A DNA stretch of 64,000 nucleotides from the NCBI GenBank assembly GCA_964059195.1, contig CAXKWD010000003.1, forward strand, positions 197,432,174 through 197,496,173, given 5' to 3'. The stretch is from Ectobius pallidus. Taxonomy: Eukaryota > Arthropoda > Insecta > Blattodea > Ectobiidae. Shown piece by piece: positions 23,970 to 35,683 of the stretch (position 1 is its first letter; every line of letters begins with the position of its first letter). A program made the position numbers and the translations under genes. The notes under the pieces were generated by a model. It had not been told where the DNA came from, ran no database searches, and saw nothing but the letters and a program-made list of their open reading frames with translations.

Positions 23970-24835
23970 CTAACTTCGTTAGTAACAAAATAAGAATGTT
24001 TTCTATTGTAAATTTATATCTAACACACTGTCATCCACTAAATTGCTCCCTAAAGTCATCTTATTAATTAAAAAAAAAAGAATTTTAAGAAGTAATGGAT
24101 AATTTATTGGACATTTTTTATCTATTTTTTTGGGCATAAATGCATTTTTATTTCACGTACTTTCACTATTTTATGGTCATTAAACGCCTTGCTCTAATAA
24201 TTACTCATTCTGACTCCTTTAAAGTTTCCATGTCACGTTCTTGGAATGTGAACTGCAGAAACTGTCAAAGGCAAACAGAATCCCAACGAATGCTGTAGAA
24301 CTTTAACTTCTCTTTTTCTTTAACTTTGAAACTGGCTTAGACCACTGTTGCGCTGACCACCTCAATTTAGTGTGAAACCATCAATGGTATTTAACTATGT
24401 ATATAAGCTCAGCGGTTTTACATTACTTTCCAAATACTGTATGCAGGATAAGATCGTTCATACTCATATGAATCGATCTAAACTTGGAGGAAGGGTCTTT
24501 TATGAAGAGGATGGGAGAAAAAGTTGAAAGCCGTTGCATGGTGACGGAAAACACAGGTGGCCATGATAACAGCATATGGTAATATCATGATGGATTGTTT
24601 CTAGATTGCATTTGAATTACTTTTCACCCGAGTCAATCCTCCCGGCCGTGATTGATGTAGTTTGGTTATGATTGATGCTTGATGACAACCACGTGATTGG
24701 CAGGCGTTGTCTACGTTATATTTTATCCTAGCGTTGACAAGGTTGTAGGGAATAAATAGAGTTACTACATTTAGTATAGTTACATTTAGTTCTACACAAC
24801 ATTGGATCTTTTAAAAAATGTCGGGTCCGTTGAAC
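23970..24835. other. Intergenic, nothing recognised
   Basis: No supported gene. GTCGGGTC...GACCCGA near 24820-24845 is a small hairpin at the edge of the next block. Confidence 0.5.
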
Positions 24836-25390
24836 AAGACCCGATTTTTATTGAGAAAGAAAATTAAGTAAATCACTATATAGGAAAATAGCAAATGATT
24901 TCTTGAATAATTTAATCCCCGGATTAGCTTTTTAGAAGCAATAATTGTGAATTTACATTAAAACGATTGCCGAACTATATAGCGCGGATGAACATTAAAA
25001 GACGAGGTTAAGAGGCCGGAGAGAAGCAATACACGTGCAAATGATACCGCGAATGCGCACAATGTATATAGCACCAAAAGTTCACTCTTTTGTCTCTAAC
25101 TTATATGGTAACAGAAACCTTTTATATTAGAGTCTTACAACTATAACTGTACCTACCATCTACCACCGTATATTAAAGTCTCATGCAAGTGTTATACGCA
25201 AAAAAGAGGGACATCTGGATGGAATTATATAGCACAGATACAATGACAACAGCGGATTGGACTCTAGGGAAACACGAAATAATGCATATAATGACTCCCT
25301 TTGTTGTCCATGGCTGCCACCACTAACCTAATTGTCTTTAACCTAGTCATGACTAACAAAAATAGTACCACTAGGATGAAACGGGCAAAC

Positions 25391-25712
25391 AAACCTAACC
25401 TAACGAAACCTAATCTAACAAACCTAACCTAACCTAACCTAACCTAACCAAACCTAACCTAACCTAACTTAACATAACATAACAAACCTAACCCAACCTA
25501 ACATAACAAACCTAACCCAACCTAACATAACAAACCTAACCCAACCTAACATAACAAACCTAACATAACAAACCTAACCCAACCTAACAAACCTAACCCA
25601 ACCTAACATAACAAACCTAACCCAACCTAACATAAAAAACCTAACCCAACCTAACATAACACACCTAACTCAACCTAACAAACCTAACCTTACCTGACAA
25701 ACCTAACCTAAT
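25391..25712. repeat. Degenerate (CCTAA)n interstitial telomere-like array
   Basis: About 320 bp of CCTAA units and variants (CCCAA, CATAA, CAAAC). It starts with five to six near-perfect units and then adopts a higher-order period of about 24 bp. TTAGG is the ancestral insect telomere repeat, read here on the other strand. Degeneration and higher-order structure argue for an old internal array, not a live chromosome end. Confidence 0.9.
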
Positions 25713-25795
25713 TCAATCGTCATGACTTCTGGTATGAATGAGCAGAAAAATAATCCGATATATTTATATTTTTAATTAACGAAATCTGTCTAAAC
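25708..25795 (+). repeat. Left part of a local duplication (filled copy)
   Basis: TTCAATCGTCATGACTTCTG and following bases match 27094-27190. The right part of the same copy resumes at 26902-26935 (GTATAGAACGCAAGTCAT), after the hAT. Confidence 0.7.
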
Positions 25796-26893
25796 CAGGG
25801 GAAGTCAACTACGTCTTGTGATGACGTTTGTGGAGCAAGAGCATGCGGATCCCATGTGTGTGACGTCAGTAAGAGCGCACGGTAGTAGGGGTGTTTAGAG
25901 TACGCTAGATTTAGGTACTAGAGGACCTATTCACTTTAGCTCTGTGGGTAGAACAACTTCTGGTTGGAAATACGGAGCATTTTTCAAAGTTAATGCAAGA
26001 TGCGATCCTGATAGTGTTCTCTCTGCAGAACATGTGTTAGTTCTGCAAAACATTCTTCTTCAGTTCGAATCGAGGTTTCAGGATATGGAAAACCTTTCTC
26101 CAATATTTAAACTTTTTGCTACCCCATATTTAGTTAATGTCAAAGACGTTCCTTGCCCGTATCAGTTGGAACTGCTAAACTTACAATGCGACGATCTGTT
26201 AAAGGACAAATACGAACGTAAAGTGGTCTTGGGTAACTTTTACAGAAATTTCTCTGAAACCAGATTCCCGAAACTTGCCGCACGAATATTATGTAATTTT
26301 GGATCGACATATGTGGCCGAACAATTTTTTTCACTAATGAAATGTGCAAAGCTCAAATCAAGAAGTACATTGTCAAATCACAACCTAAATGTAGTCTTCG
26401 ATTAAATATTGCTCAAACATTACGTCCCAACATTGATAAACTTGTTAAAGAAAAAAGAGACAGGAAAGTCAGAAAATTGTTACTGTAATCTTGTATCATC
26501 TAAGGTGCAGACGAGATTGTATGGTAATTAATTCAGTTCATTTTTTTAATTATTTTTATAGTAGTGAATTATGTTAATTCAAATGATAGTATTGTCTATT
26601 TTTGTCAAAGAACATAGATTTTGTGGAAAGGCAATTGTTCTCACAGAATAGAAAACTACTGTGCTGTAATTAACCGATAAACTATCAAGAAAATCGATTG
26701 ATGTTTCATTAACTCGGAAACACGTATTACGTAAGTTCTAACCCCCTAAATTCCCCCTGCCCGCAATACTAATACCCCTCTCTTCCCCCCTGTTCACTGA
26801 TGCCTACATTTCACATACTCCTCGCAGAGGTACAACGCGAGCAGTGAGAGCAGAAAGCAGTGACGTCACAGAGCAACCTTCTGTCTTCCCCTG
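25796..26893 (+). mobile_element. hAT transposon (GTF2IRD2/Charlie-like), deleted, 1,098 bp, perfect 8-bp target duplication
   Basis: Left end CAGGGGAAGTCAACTACG; right end is the inverse of CAGGGGAAGACAGAAGG. GTCTAAAC flanks it exactly at 25788-25795 and 26894-26901. A paralogous copy of the host sequence at 27094-27240 lacks the insertion. The element keeps only the C-terminal part of its transposase, so it is an internal-deletion derivative dependent on an autonomous relative. Confidence 0.92.
25944..26490 (+). pseudogene. hAT transposase C-terminal fragment (dimerisation domain)
   Basis: The open frame (no ATG; it simply enters at the deletion edge) encodes SPIFKLFATPYLVNVKDVP, LELLNLQCDDLLKDK, FPKLAARILCNFGSTYVAEQ and FFSLMKCAKLKSRS. 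This is the hAT C-terminal dimerisation domain in the form found in GTF2IRD2 and related Charlie-family proteins: LQCDxxLKDK, then LAxRxxxxFGSTYxCEQxFSxMK. After NVVFD a stop and frameshift follow, and the remainder (NIDKLVKEKR) is in another frame. The N-terminal BED finger and first catalytic residues are absent. Inactive. Confidence 0.88.
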
Positions 26894-27093
26894 GTCTAAA
26901 CCATACCTTTAAAAAAGAGTATAGAACGCAAGTCATGTCATTTTTCAATAAACCAGAATTTTCAATTGAATAATAATCTCTATTTCTTTTGCCGAAAAGA
27001 ACGTCACAATTTGCTCGTAATTTTGAACGTTCAATATGCCCGCCTTTACTGTACAGACCAGTCGCACGATACATGAGAATCGATTATCGAGAG

Positions 27094-27240
27094 GTAACAT
27101 TCAATCGCCATGACTGTCGGATGAATGCGCAGATAAAAATAATCCGTTATATTAATATTTTTAATACATGAAATATACAATAAATCGCTTTAATCCGGGG
27201 CTGAAATAAAAGTATACAACGCAAGTCATAATATGTTGAT
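27094..27240 (+). repeat. Local duplication, unfilled copy
   Basis: Matches 25708-25795 joined to 26902-26935 and so shows the pre-insertion structure of the hAT target. Moderately diverged with small indels around the insertion point. Confidence 0.65.
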
Positions 27241-27281
27241 AGTTATAACTTAATTCTGTTTGTAAATAAAAATCGGGTCTT

Positions 27282-28108
27282 CGACTCCCATGCCAAAATG
27301 TCTAATTACTTACCTAAAACAGTTCCTTTTTAAATCATCGAACTTAACTTTGCGGGTATCAGTTTTTCCTCAAAACACATTTTCATCAAATTTTGAAGTC
27401 CCATTACAATGAGATTTTCCTACATTGATTTCCAGGTTAGAATGTCTTGCTCAGTTAGTTACAGTTTCAAAATTATCATTAATTTAATTTTTAGTACACG
27501 CTCTCTAAAACAGTTGCTTGTCGGACTGGTAACACGCCGAAAAATTGCATTTTAGCAATCAAGGCCGCTAAAATTGCATAAAACTGCACTCAAACTGCAT
27601 TCAAAATGCAGTTTTATCGGCCTAGTACTTAAAGTCATCATGGCAATCTATAAACAAAATCCAGATGGCATTGGCCAGTCACACCAACTTAACATGGATT
27701 TTTGCATATAATTCGTTATAAAACAACAAATTTAAGCCAACATGTTTCTTTATGATAATCAGAAACTTTACCAGGGTTTTTCGCATACAAGGTAGCCTAC
27801 TTCATCACATAACAAATATAAGCCAACAACTTTTCACATCTTCGTTCATTACTTACCATCTTTGCACCAGCATTTAATTGCAATATATTACGTCTACTGC
27901 TGCCGTATTGTTGGCTTGTTGCTGGCACCAGCTCTAATTCAATGTTTCTGGCTTGGATTGAAATTTCCTCGGGATTATCATTCATATTTTCATAAATACT
28001 AGTTCGTAAGCATTATTGTTTACAAAAAGCGACTCATATAATATATTGCATCTGCATTTCGTATTGGTACGTACGGTTCATTGTTCGGCGATTCAGGGGG
28101 CTGTGAGA
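27282..28108. other. Intergenic; one weak exon-like frame
   Basis: The reverse frame 27797-27985 begins MNDNPEEISIQARNIELELV and contains AAGATG|GTAAGTAATG, a good 5' splice consensus, at about 27853. I recognise no family. It could be a captured or decayed exon; support is weak. Confidence 0.3.
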
Positions 28109-28400
28109 TTAAGACGGTGACAAATTATAATTATACGGTATTTTTGTTTCGTTTCTTAGGCTATAATTTAGAGAGCTTTTAGTAAAAAATATTGTATGCA
28201 CCACGTACGCAAAAGCTTTATCGGACTCATCCAGTATTTCAGCCTCGGCTGCTATACTGGATTCGTCCGCTAAAGCGTTATTTTGCGTACTTGATATATA
28301 AATAGCTATTATAGTGTTGTTGATGGTTATGTCAAGTTGTGTATGTTTATACAACTGCAAATTAATTGCATAGTTATGGGTAGTTTGTGTCATTTCTAAT
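28109..28400 (-). pseudogene. Unrecognised coding-like fragment, duplicated at 61.7 kb
   Basis: The reverse frame contains SSTQNNALADESSIAAEAEI and LDESDKAFAYVVHTIFF. A diverged copy at 61690-61900 (+) preserves the first segment as SSTQNNALADESSIAA before a stop. Similarity continues some 200 bp beyond the frame, so this is a dispersed repeat that may carry a piece of a gene. No family recognised. Confidence 0.45.
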
Positions 28401-29147
28401 TATCTTACAGACATCATTTATGCCTAACGTAAACAGTAGGGGTCCCAGCACTGCTTCCAGCATACCAAGCTCGACGAGCTCCGAAGGTAAGACCGGTTTG
28501 TCCAGGGCAGGAGTCGAATTTTGAACCTGGTACACTGAGGCCAACACCTCCTATGAACCCTCACGCCTTCATAATATGTATGCATTAGCAAGTTTCTTTA
28601 TGCCACTTTTACATTGGGACAGGTAGAAATAATTGGCTCACGGTAAATTGCACATAATCTCGTTATAAAGGGGCATGATGTTTCCATGGTAACGTAAACA
28701 AAAGACAGTCTTCCTTAAGATCCTGCTTTCAGAGTTAGTCACGACTAGGACTGATTATCGGGAACCTGCAATACAGCAGACCGAGTGGAATGTCTTCACC
28801 TCATTAAACTTTCTGACACACGCATTAACACATTGTAAATGATAATTACACTGGAATATTGCTTTCATCTTAAAGACGTTGCTGTAGCAACTTCTCTTTG
28901 TGAGTTTGGCAGTGAAGCGAAAAATGTTCATTATTATGGTTTTGAGAGAAAATCCACATGAAACAAAATTACGTTTTTCTGTGTAAACAGGAGAAAATAT
29001 TATTTTAAAAACAAATAAAAATTCAGATTTAGTACTCAGCACATGAAATTGGCTGTAAGGGCTAAATTAAAATATTTTAAAACTATCTGCTGTTGGGAAA
29101 TAAGCTATAACGCAAATATTCATTATTGGTTATATTAATAAAAACTA
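28401..29147. other. Intergenic; possible SINE relic
   Basis: Around 28440-28560 the reverse strand has AGGTTCAAAATTCGACTCC, weakly B-box-like, but no A box is convincing. Nothing else recognised. Confidence 0.35.
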
Positions 29148-29700
29148 TTCAACTCATACGCCGCGTGTTTGATATTGACCAATAACGTTTAGCAATTCCT
29201 CGGATATGGACCAATCACGGCCATAAAATGTTATAGTATTCTTCTTGGAATCGCGAGGATGGTGTTTTATCGTGATAAAACCGTCTGGTCGTTACTGGAG
29301 ACGCGAGTATCAGTGTGCAGTGATTTATAGTCAAATGCTGCCACTAAGCGGTACAAAAACAGATAATAATCTGTTTGGAAATTGAAATAATAGAAATGTA
29401 CATTAAGAACTCAATTTCGCTTCGGTGCAAGCCAGTTCGTGTACGTTTATTCTGTTCTGCTGTTAGCTTACCTGAATGAAGTTAACTATGTCTTATATGC
29501 ACCATTGGTAGCTCTCATTACACCATGGCAGCTCGAATCGATTCATGGATGGTTGATTCACAATATGCCGTGGTCTCACAACTGTTAGTTTTCTCACAAC
29601 TGTTAGTTTTACTCTTATGCAACAAAGCACGAAAGTCATTATTATTTACATAATCCGTTATATTTTATTCATAGAATAGTCTTAATAAATCCAACTCTCG
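29148..29700 (+). repeat. Interspersed repeat R2x, copy B
   Basis: Full-length relative to the other copies, from CAACTCATACGCCGCGTG to about AATAGTCTTAATAAATCC. It shows an extra local duplication TCACAACTGTTAGTTTT at 29576-29612. Non-coding. Confidence 0.8.
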
Positions 29701-30411
29701 TGGGATTACATATGAAAAATCTGTCCTACTTTGACGGAAAGAAAACACTGTAATAAAGTCTAGTTTCCAACAAAAATAATTACAGTATAATCCGAATAGG
29801 AAGGAATTATACCTCAAGTCGATGTACTTAAGGTGATTTGTTTCTGATTGAGAACTTGAGGTATTTTTCTTCGATATGAAGTAAATAAATGGTAAGGAAA
29901 TATACAATAACTCAACATATTCGATAATTGAACACATTTTGAATGTTTTAAGGCTCTTATGTAAATTTTACACATTATTTCAACTCATTTATCATATTAG
30001 AATATATAATACACATTTTAAAAGTTGTCAAAATGCAATTAGAGGATTTACTTAAAAACCGTGACAGCTGGAATTAAGATTTTCTGGCATAGCAGAGCAG
30101 TATGGCACCTAGATGACTCTACAGTCTCTCCCAGGGTAAGTTCCATTTTACATGTTCATGTTCATTAGCAAGCATATTAAATCTTGCCATTTAGAAACCT
30201 TCAATTTAAAAATTAAATTAGAAAATAATAACTTCTGATATTTTTACGACTGCGGGTAGGCCCTAAAGCGCGCGAAGTTTTTAGTGCTACATAGCTTCTG
30301 CAATTCGGTATTACTTAGGTGTATACTGGGGAATTGTTATCTTCCTTTAGTGTGTAGTGTGGATATAATAGATAATAAATATCTTTCATTAGCAAGTTGA
30401 GCCTTCAACTA
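29701..30411. other. Intergenic, nothing recognised
   Basis: AT-rich; the reverse frame 29665-29937 has no recognisable similarity. Confidence 0.5.
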
Positions 30412-30570
30412 TATTAGCTTATAATGTGTGTAATCAATTACATGTTCATATGAAGTTCATAAGAAATGTAGCGTTATTAATTTGATAATGTCAATTCTTC
30501 GATAATCCAAGCGTGAACACTGCAAACATTTGAAACCCCGTAAACAATGGGAAACTGCCAGGCCGTTGAG
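30412..30570 (+). repeat. Interspersed repeat, 159 bp (partner at 38373-38526)
   Basis: From ATTAGCTTATAATGTGTG to GAAACTGCCAGGCCGTTGAG. The second copy is in the same orientation with about 85-90% identity by eye. Nature unknown. Confidence 0.75.
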
Positions 30571-30854
30571 ATTCTACCATAAAGAGTAGTGTGCAGATTG
30601 AACGAGGAAGCAAATTACATTAAAATAACTATAAAACCCATTTGGCGATTTGTTATTCATTCCATGGCTTAAGAGATAATTACAGCATTACAGTACACTG
30701 AGATGTAACGATGCTCTGTCAGATTGTGGAAACGAAAGTGATGGCCTTGTCTGCCACTCATTGTCACTCACATAAGAAGTAGACATTAATTATACTAAAC
30801 TAACTATACGAGGGTGTATCAAAATGTAACGGGAAAACTTTTTTGTTTGGACAC

Positions 30855-33800
30855 TAGTGGGAGTTCCTGAAAACATTGTAAATAGTGTGTTAAGTGCCAA
30901 TTACTGGCCATTAGGAACACTAGTCAAAAAGTTCTATCAGCCTAGAAATGAGCACTCTAAGGTTGACAGCAATGTTTTTTTTAAGAAGAAGTTAAGCACA
31001 AAACTTACTAAAAAAAATGATGGTGAAAAAACTGGTTGTGATGAAGATGACATATTATCTGTATTTCATATAAATATACAAAGCCTAAGGAACAAGATAA
31101 ATGAAATTGAAGCGTTTCTAAATGAAAAAAGGTTTAGTGTACTATGCTTCAGTGAACATTGGTGTACTGGTGATCAGCTAGAGGTTCTTAAACTCAGTGG
31201 ATATACTCTTGCTAACAAATTCTACCATTACGCATGGAGGTGTGTGTGTATATGTCTCCGACTGCATAAAGTGGACTACATTTCCTTCTGAAGAATTAAG
31301 TGCTGAAAAGGACTTTGAAATAACATCTGTTATACTTGAGGATTTACAATATTGTATTACAGTTATATATAGATCTCCCAATAGTGACCTCAATATTTTC
31401 CTAAATAATCTTGATCTTCTTCTGAAGAAAATAACGAACCAATATGCTCATTTCAGATCGATAATATGTGGGGACATAAATATTAATGTTCTAAAAACAG
31501 ATAAGACGGTATTAGACCTCAAAAACCGGTTAAGAAGTTATGGATATTATTGCACTATAGATAAACCAACAAGAAATTTGAACTGTATTGATAATATTAT
31601 GACTAACCTAACTATCAACACATACGTCCCAGATGTCATTGAGCCGGGCTTATTTGATCATATGGGTGTATTTATAGAGTCAAAAGTGGAGGTAGGCCTA
31701 TGTAAAAACAATGATCCTTTCTCAAAGTATATACAAAAACGAATTTTTAACAGTTATGGTGTGCTAGTGTTTTTATCAGTGCTGAATAATATGAACTGGA
31801 ATTCAATAATTTTTACAAATGATGACAAACATCAAAACTTTTACAACAATCCGTTTGATTGTTTTTTAGACTGGTTCTATGATATGTTTAATAAGTTCTT
31901 TCCAATTAAATCTCTTAAGAGATCAGAACGGAGTAAGACATCTAAAGCTGTCACATGGTATAATAATAATCTAAAAACAATGAAGCATAATATGATGGGA
32001 TACCTAACAAAATACAAATGCACTCAAGCTGAGGCAGATAAGACTTCGTACAAGAATAGTCGAATACGATACAAAAGGGCTCTAACTGACGCAAAAAAGG
32101 AAGCAAATGTACGGTATATTCAGAATCCCACAAATAAAACAAAGGCAGCATGGTCTTTAATTAAGACCAATATAGGGGCAGGTAATAGCAAACAAGACAT
32201 GTGTATTCAGCCGAACACTTTTAATAACTATTTCATAGATGCTCCTGGAACCATAATGAAAGGCATACAGAAAACCAACGTCGGTGTGGAAGAACTATTG
32301 TACAACAATCATCAAGCAAACTCTCAGTTCAAATGGCAGCCAGTAACCAGCTCAGAAGTACGTAAGGTGGTACAAAAAATGAAAACATCTCATAGCTGTG
32401 ATTACTATGGCCTGTCTAACTCATTTATGAAATAAATCATTGGCAGCATACTTGAACCTATAACCTATTGTATTAACACATGTATGCAGCAAGGGATATA
32501 TCCAGACAGTCTTAAAATTGCGAAAGTCACACCTATCTATAAGAAAGGTGACAAAGATTTGCCCAGCAATTATCGCCCAATATCAGTGATACCTATATTC
32601 AGTAAAATATTTGAGACTTTGATCAAAAACCAACTAATGGGCTATTTTGAAGACAATAACCTGTTGACAGAAGCACAACATGGTTTCCGTTCGGATCATT
32701 CCACTACTGGTGCAGTGAGTGAACTAGTAAAATATATTTTAAATGCTTTTGAAAACAAAGAACATACAAGAGCTGTTATCTGTGATCTCAGCAAAGCGTT
32801 TGATACAGTAAGCCATGACAATTTAATAACGAAATTGAAATATTACGGAATTAGGGAGAATGAATTAGATGTCCTGGTATCGTACTTAACTGATCGCAGG
32901 CAGGTAGTTCAGATAGAAGACCACATTTCTGACATCAAAGTGGTAGAATTTGGAGTTCCACAGGGATCCGTTATGGGTCCGCCATTATTTTTGATATGCA
33001 TAAATGATCTTTCTTGTAATGTAGCGTGTAAATCGATAAATTTTGCAGATGATACTTGTTTGCTCAACAAAAATAGCACTTTAATAGAGCTGGGAAACTT
33101 AACAGAAGCTTCCATTAAACAATCCAAAGAGTGGTTTGCTGCAAATAACCTGTTTTTAAATTCTTACAAAACTCAGAACATTACATTTAGTCTAAATAAA
33201 TGTGCGGCTAGCTCCAGCAGTGTGAAACTACTGGGTATAGATCTTGACAGTACTTTATCCTGGGATCATCATACTGTCAATCTAAGTAAACGACTCAGTA
33301 GAGTTATTTTTCTACTGAGTAACCTCAAATTCATACTACCTGACCAGTACATAAGAATGTCATACTTTTCATACTTTCACAGTATTATAAAATATGGAAT
33401 TATTTTATGGGGTAATAGCAACGAGACAGAAAAAATCCTAAAACTTCAGAAGAGAATTATAAGAGTCTTATCAAATTCTGATATTAATGCACCGTGTAGG
33501 CCTCTATTCAAACAGCTAAAGATTATGACAGTTGTTAACCTGTACATTCTGGAATTGCTCATACACGTAAAGATGAAGTACTCGTATAATAGCGAAACAT
33601 CTAGAGCCAGTATTCATTCCCATATGACTCGGAACTCACATCAAATTGATCTTCCACAACATAGATTATAAGACAGAGGTAAATTTTGAATATGTGGGTT
33701 TTAAACTATTCAATGCTCTGCCTGAAAACACTGTTAACTTGCCTTTTAACTGTTTTAAGAATAAACTAAAGGGCTGGCTTACATTAAACCCAGTCTATAG

Positions 33801-34062
33801 AATAGATGAATTCTTAAATTGTTATTTGAACTTAATTTAAGAAGGATGTAAATTGAATGTAGTGATGTGTGATGTAAACAATGTGGATAGAATGAAGTGC
33901 AATGACTTTAGATGAACTGTATGTAAGGTATGTAGGTTGCGCTTGAGAATCAATATTGTATGATGTAATCGTTAGAGATAATCTTTCGTATTGTATCAGT
34001 GTAATGACATTGCCTATTGTTTTATACTCAATGGCTAAAAATAATAATAATAAATAATAATA
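30855..34062 (+). mobile_element. Jockey-like LINE inserted in the mariner
   Basis: The insertion comprises endonuclease and reverse-transcriptase coding sequence, a ~200-bp 3' UTR and an (AATAA/AAT)n tail at about 34035-34062. Mariner sequence resumes immediately after the tail. The 5' end is truncated within or just before ORF2. I could not define a target duplication. Relatively few disabling changes (two frameshifts and one stop) suggest it is among the younger LINEs here. Confidence 0.85.
30857..33840 (+). pseudogene. LINE ORF2: AP endonuclease and reverse transcriptase, disrupted
   Basis: Three frames join. 30857 to ~31225 gives the start of the endonuclease (FHINIQSLRNKINEIEAFL, CFSEHW). 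After a frameshift, ~31225-32435 continues it (HGGVCVYVSD, VIYRSPNSDL, ICGDININVL, then DHMGVFIES). An in-frame TAA at 32433 interrupts. 32436 onward is the reverse transcriptase: KVTPIYKKGD, NYRPISVIPIFSKIFE, EAQHGFRSDHST, DLSKAFDTVSHD, VPQGSVMGPPLF and the catalytic FADD in NFADDTCLL (~33040). A frameshift near 33655 moves the closing segment (FEYVGFKLFNALPENT, YRIDEFLNCYLNL) into the third frame. The order AP-endonuclease then reverse transcriptase with no RNase H matches the jockey/CR1 group. Confidence 0.92.
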
Positions 34063-34069
34063 ATATGAT

Positions 34070-34729
34070 TTATTTTTATTCAAATTTAATTACGAACTCT
34101 CAAAATGCTCTCCTTCTGAGGCTACACATAGGTTCCAACATTCTATCCACTTTTCAAAACATTCAGATAAGCCCTTGTTTGACTCCCTGTTCAATATACC
34201 CGAAATAACACTATTTAGTTCGTTATCGGTTTGAAAATGGTGCCCACGAAGTAATTTTTTCACTCGTGGAAACAGGTAGAAGTTTCAGGGTGCAAGATCC
34301 GGCGAATATGGTGGATGGGGCATGATTTCGATGATTGCCTCTTGTGTTGCTTTGGCTCAATGAGCAGGGGCGTTGTCCTGGTGGAGGATCCACTTTTCTG
34401 TAGCCCAAATGATTACGAATTATGTCTTCAACTGACCCAAACAAAATGTGCATCATGTTTATAATCTTCGCTATTGTTAATCGTCGATCTTCGTGCGGCA
34501 TGGCGTCAATGGTGTTGCCGTTCACCTCAGTTTTTGGTGTGGAGGGCCATCCTTCACGTGGAGCGTCTTCAAGATTTGTTTCACCATCTTTAAATTTCTT
34601 ATGCCATTCAAAAACACGTGTTTTTGATAATTCTTGGTCTCCATATGCTTTCTGTCTCATTTGCAGCGTTTCAGTTCCTGATTTTTTCAGAAAAACACAA
34701 AACCAAATTGACGCTCCATGTTGGGTCAC
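34070..34729 (-). pseudogene. mariner transposase with internal deletion
   Basis: The N-terminal half reads FCVFLKKSGTETLQMRQKAY, KTRVFEWHKKFKDGETNLED and the second helix-turn-helix region to NHLGYRK, as in mariner/GVQW3-type proteins. The sequence then jumps, in another frame, to WILHQDNAPAH (the second catalytic Asp) and PPYSPDLAP (the third Asp), FPRVKKLLRGHHFQTDNEL, and a closing WNLCVASEGEHFES. The first catalytic Asp and its surroundings are deleted, so it cannot be active. Confidence 0.9.
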
Positions 34730-35171
34730 TGAAACACGTGCTTATAAAATGGCTCCCTCAGACAAACTAAACAGCACAAGGTTAGTGTCGCGCATATCCC
34801 AGTATCAGTTAAGGTCAGGCCTCTCCATTACCATAATTGGTGAAATTTGACGCGCGCGTTTAAACAGAAAAAAAATATTCCCGTTTCTTTTTGATACACC
34901 CTCGTATAAGCATATATAATAAACAGAAAAATCAGCCGTTGTATTAGACAGTTAAACATAAGCATTTTAAATTCTAGAATATACAGTATTGTAAATGAGA
35001 TAATACCAAGGCATGTAGTAATACACGACATGGTAATGGAGCATGCCGTAATAAATAAAAAAAGAATCCTTACAGAAGTCACTTGCCAAACTGCGCCACG
35101 TATGTGGTCCACTTAATCTCTGAATTTAACTTGCATGAAAATTACAAACTTTATTAGAAAACAGCAAAGGA

Positions 35172-35380
35172 AAAAGTTATTAAGTGCCAATACGGTACTA
35201 CATGAGATTGTGTGGGAGAGAGGAAATTCCTGTCTGTCTACCAAGGTGCCTGTACGTGCGATAACTCAAATACGCTTTATGGAATTCCGTGAGATTTAGT
35301 ATAGACATTTATAACGTCCATGGAAAGAAGCCTATTCATATTGAACCAATTCGATTGACCGGTACCGGAGTAACGATTAA
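35172..35380 (+). mobile_element. Helentron-like repeat, copy E, left part
   Basis: Starts TTATTAAGTGCCAATACGG, has the GTCTGTCT core and one unit ending ACCGGTACCGGAGTAACGAT. It is interrupted at TTAA by the element at 35381-37735. The right part continues from 37736. Confidence 0.85.
35377..35380. other. TTAA target duplication, left
   Basis: TTAA directly abuts the left terminus TTACACTATGCAACAT; the matching TTAA is at 37736-37739. In intact relatives of the host repeat (e.g. near 12137 and 40182) the same site reads ACTAATTAAAGGTCAC or similar, giving the empty-site reference. Confidence 0.8.
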
Positions 35381-35683
35381 TTACACTATGCAACATTTTA
35401 AAATTTTTGGTATGATGTTTTAAGACTGTAAAGTGATTTTAGAAGTATTTTTCATGCTGATTTTAAATATGATTTTACCTTTGCTGTATCACGTAATTCG
35501 ATTTTGAATTTTTTTTTAATCGAAATTTTTGAACAGGGAAAAATATTGTTCCCGTTTAAGTTATAAATTGTGTAAGTTTTAACTTTGTATTTAATTACAA
35601 TGCACTGCATTACAGTGGAGAATGGTATATACTCTCTTAAAAATGTGATAACTATTACGAAAAAACAACACATATATGGCAAT

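Larger units (their letters stand above)
24836..27281. mobile_element. Inverted-repeat-bounded block containing the telomere-like array and a hAT
   Basis: AAGACCCGATTTTTATT at 24836-24852 is inverted at 27265-27281. Similarity continues inward for ~27 bp more (AATTAAGT near both ends). This suggests one older element or duplicated unit holding everything between, including the CCTAA array. No target duplication is evident, so the boundaries are provisional. Confidence 0.45.
30807..34906 (-). mobile_element. mariner element, internally deleted, interrupted by a LINE
   Basis: TIRs TACGAGGGTGTATCAAAA (left) and its inverse at the right end, flanked by TA (30805-30806 and 34907-34908). The transposase is read leftwards from 34729. 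A LINE occupies about 30855-34062, between the transposase stop and the left TIR. Without it the mariner is only ~0.9 kb, because the gene also lost its middle. Confidence 0.9.

Noticed and set aside
25391..25712. True telomere or chromosome end
   Set aside because: The array is short, degenerate, and flanked on both sides by ordinary repeat-rich DNA.
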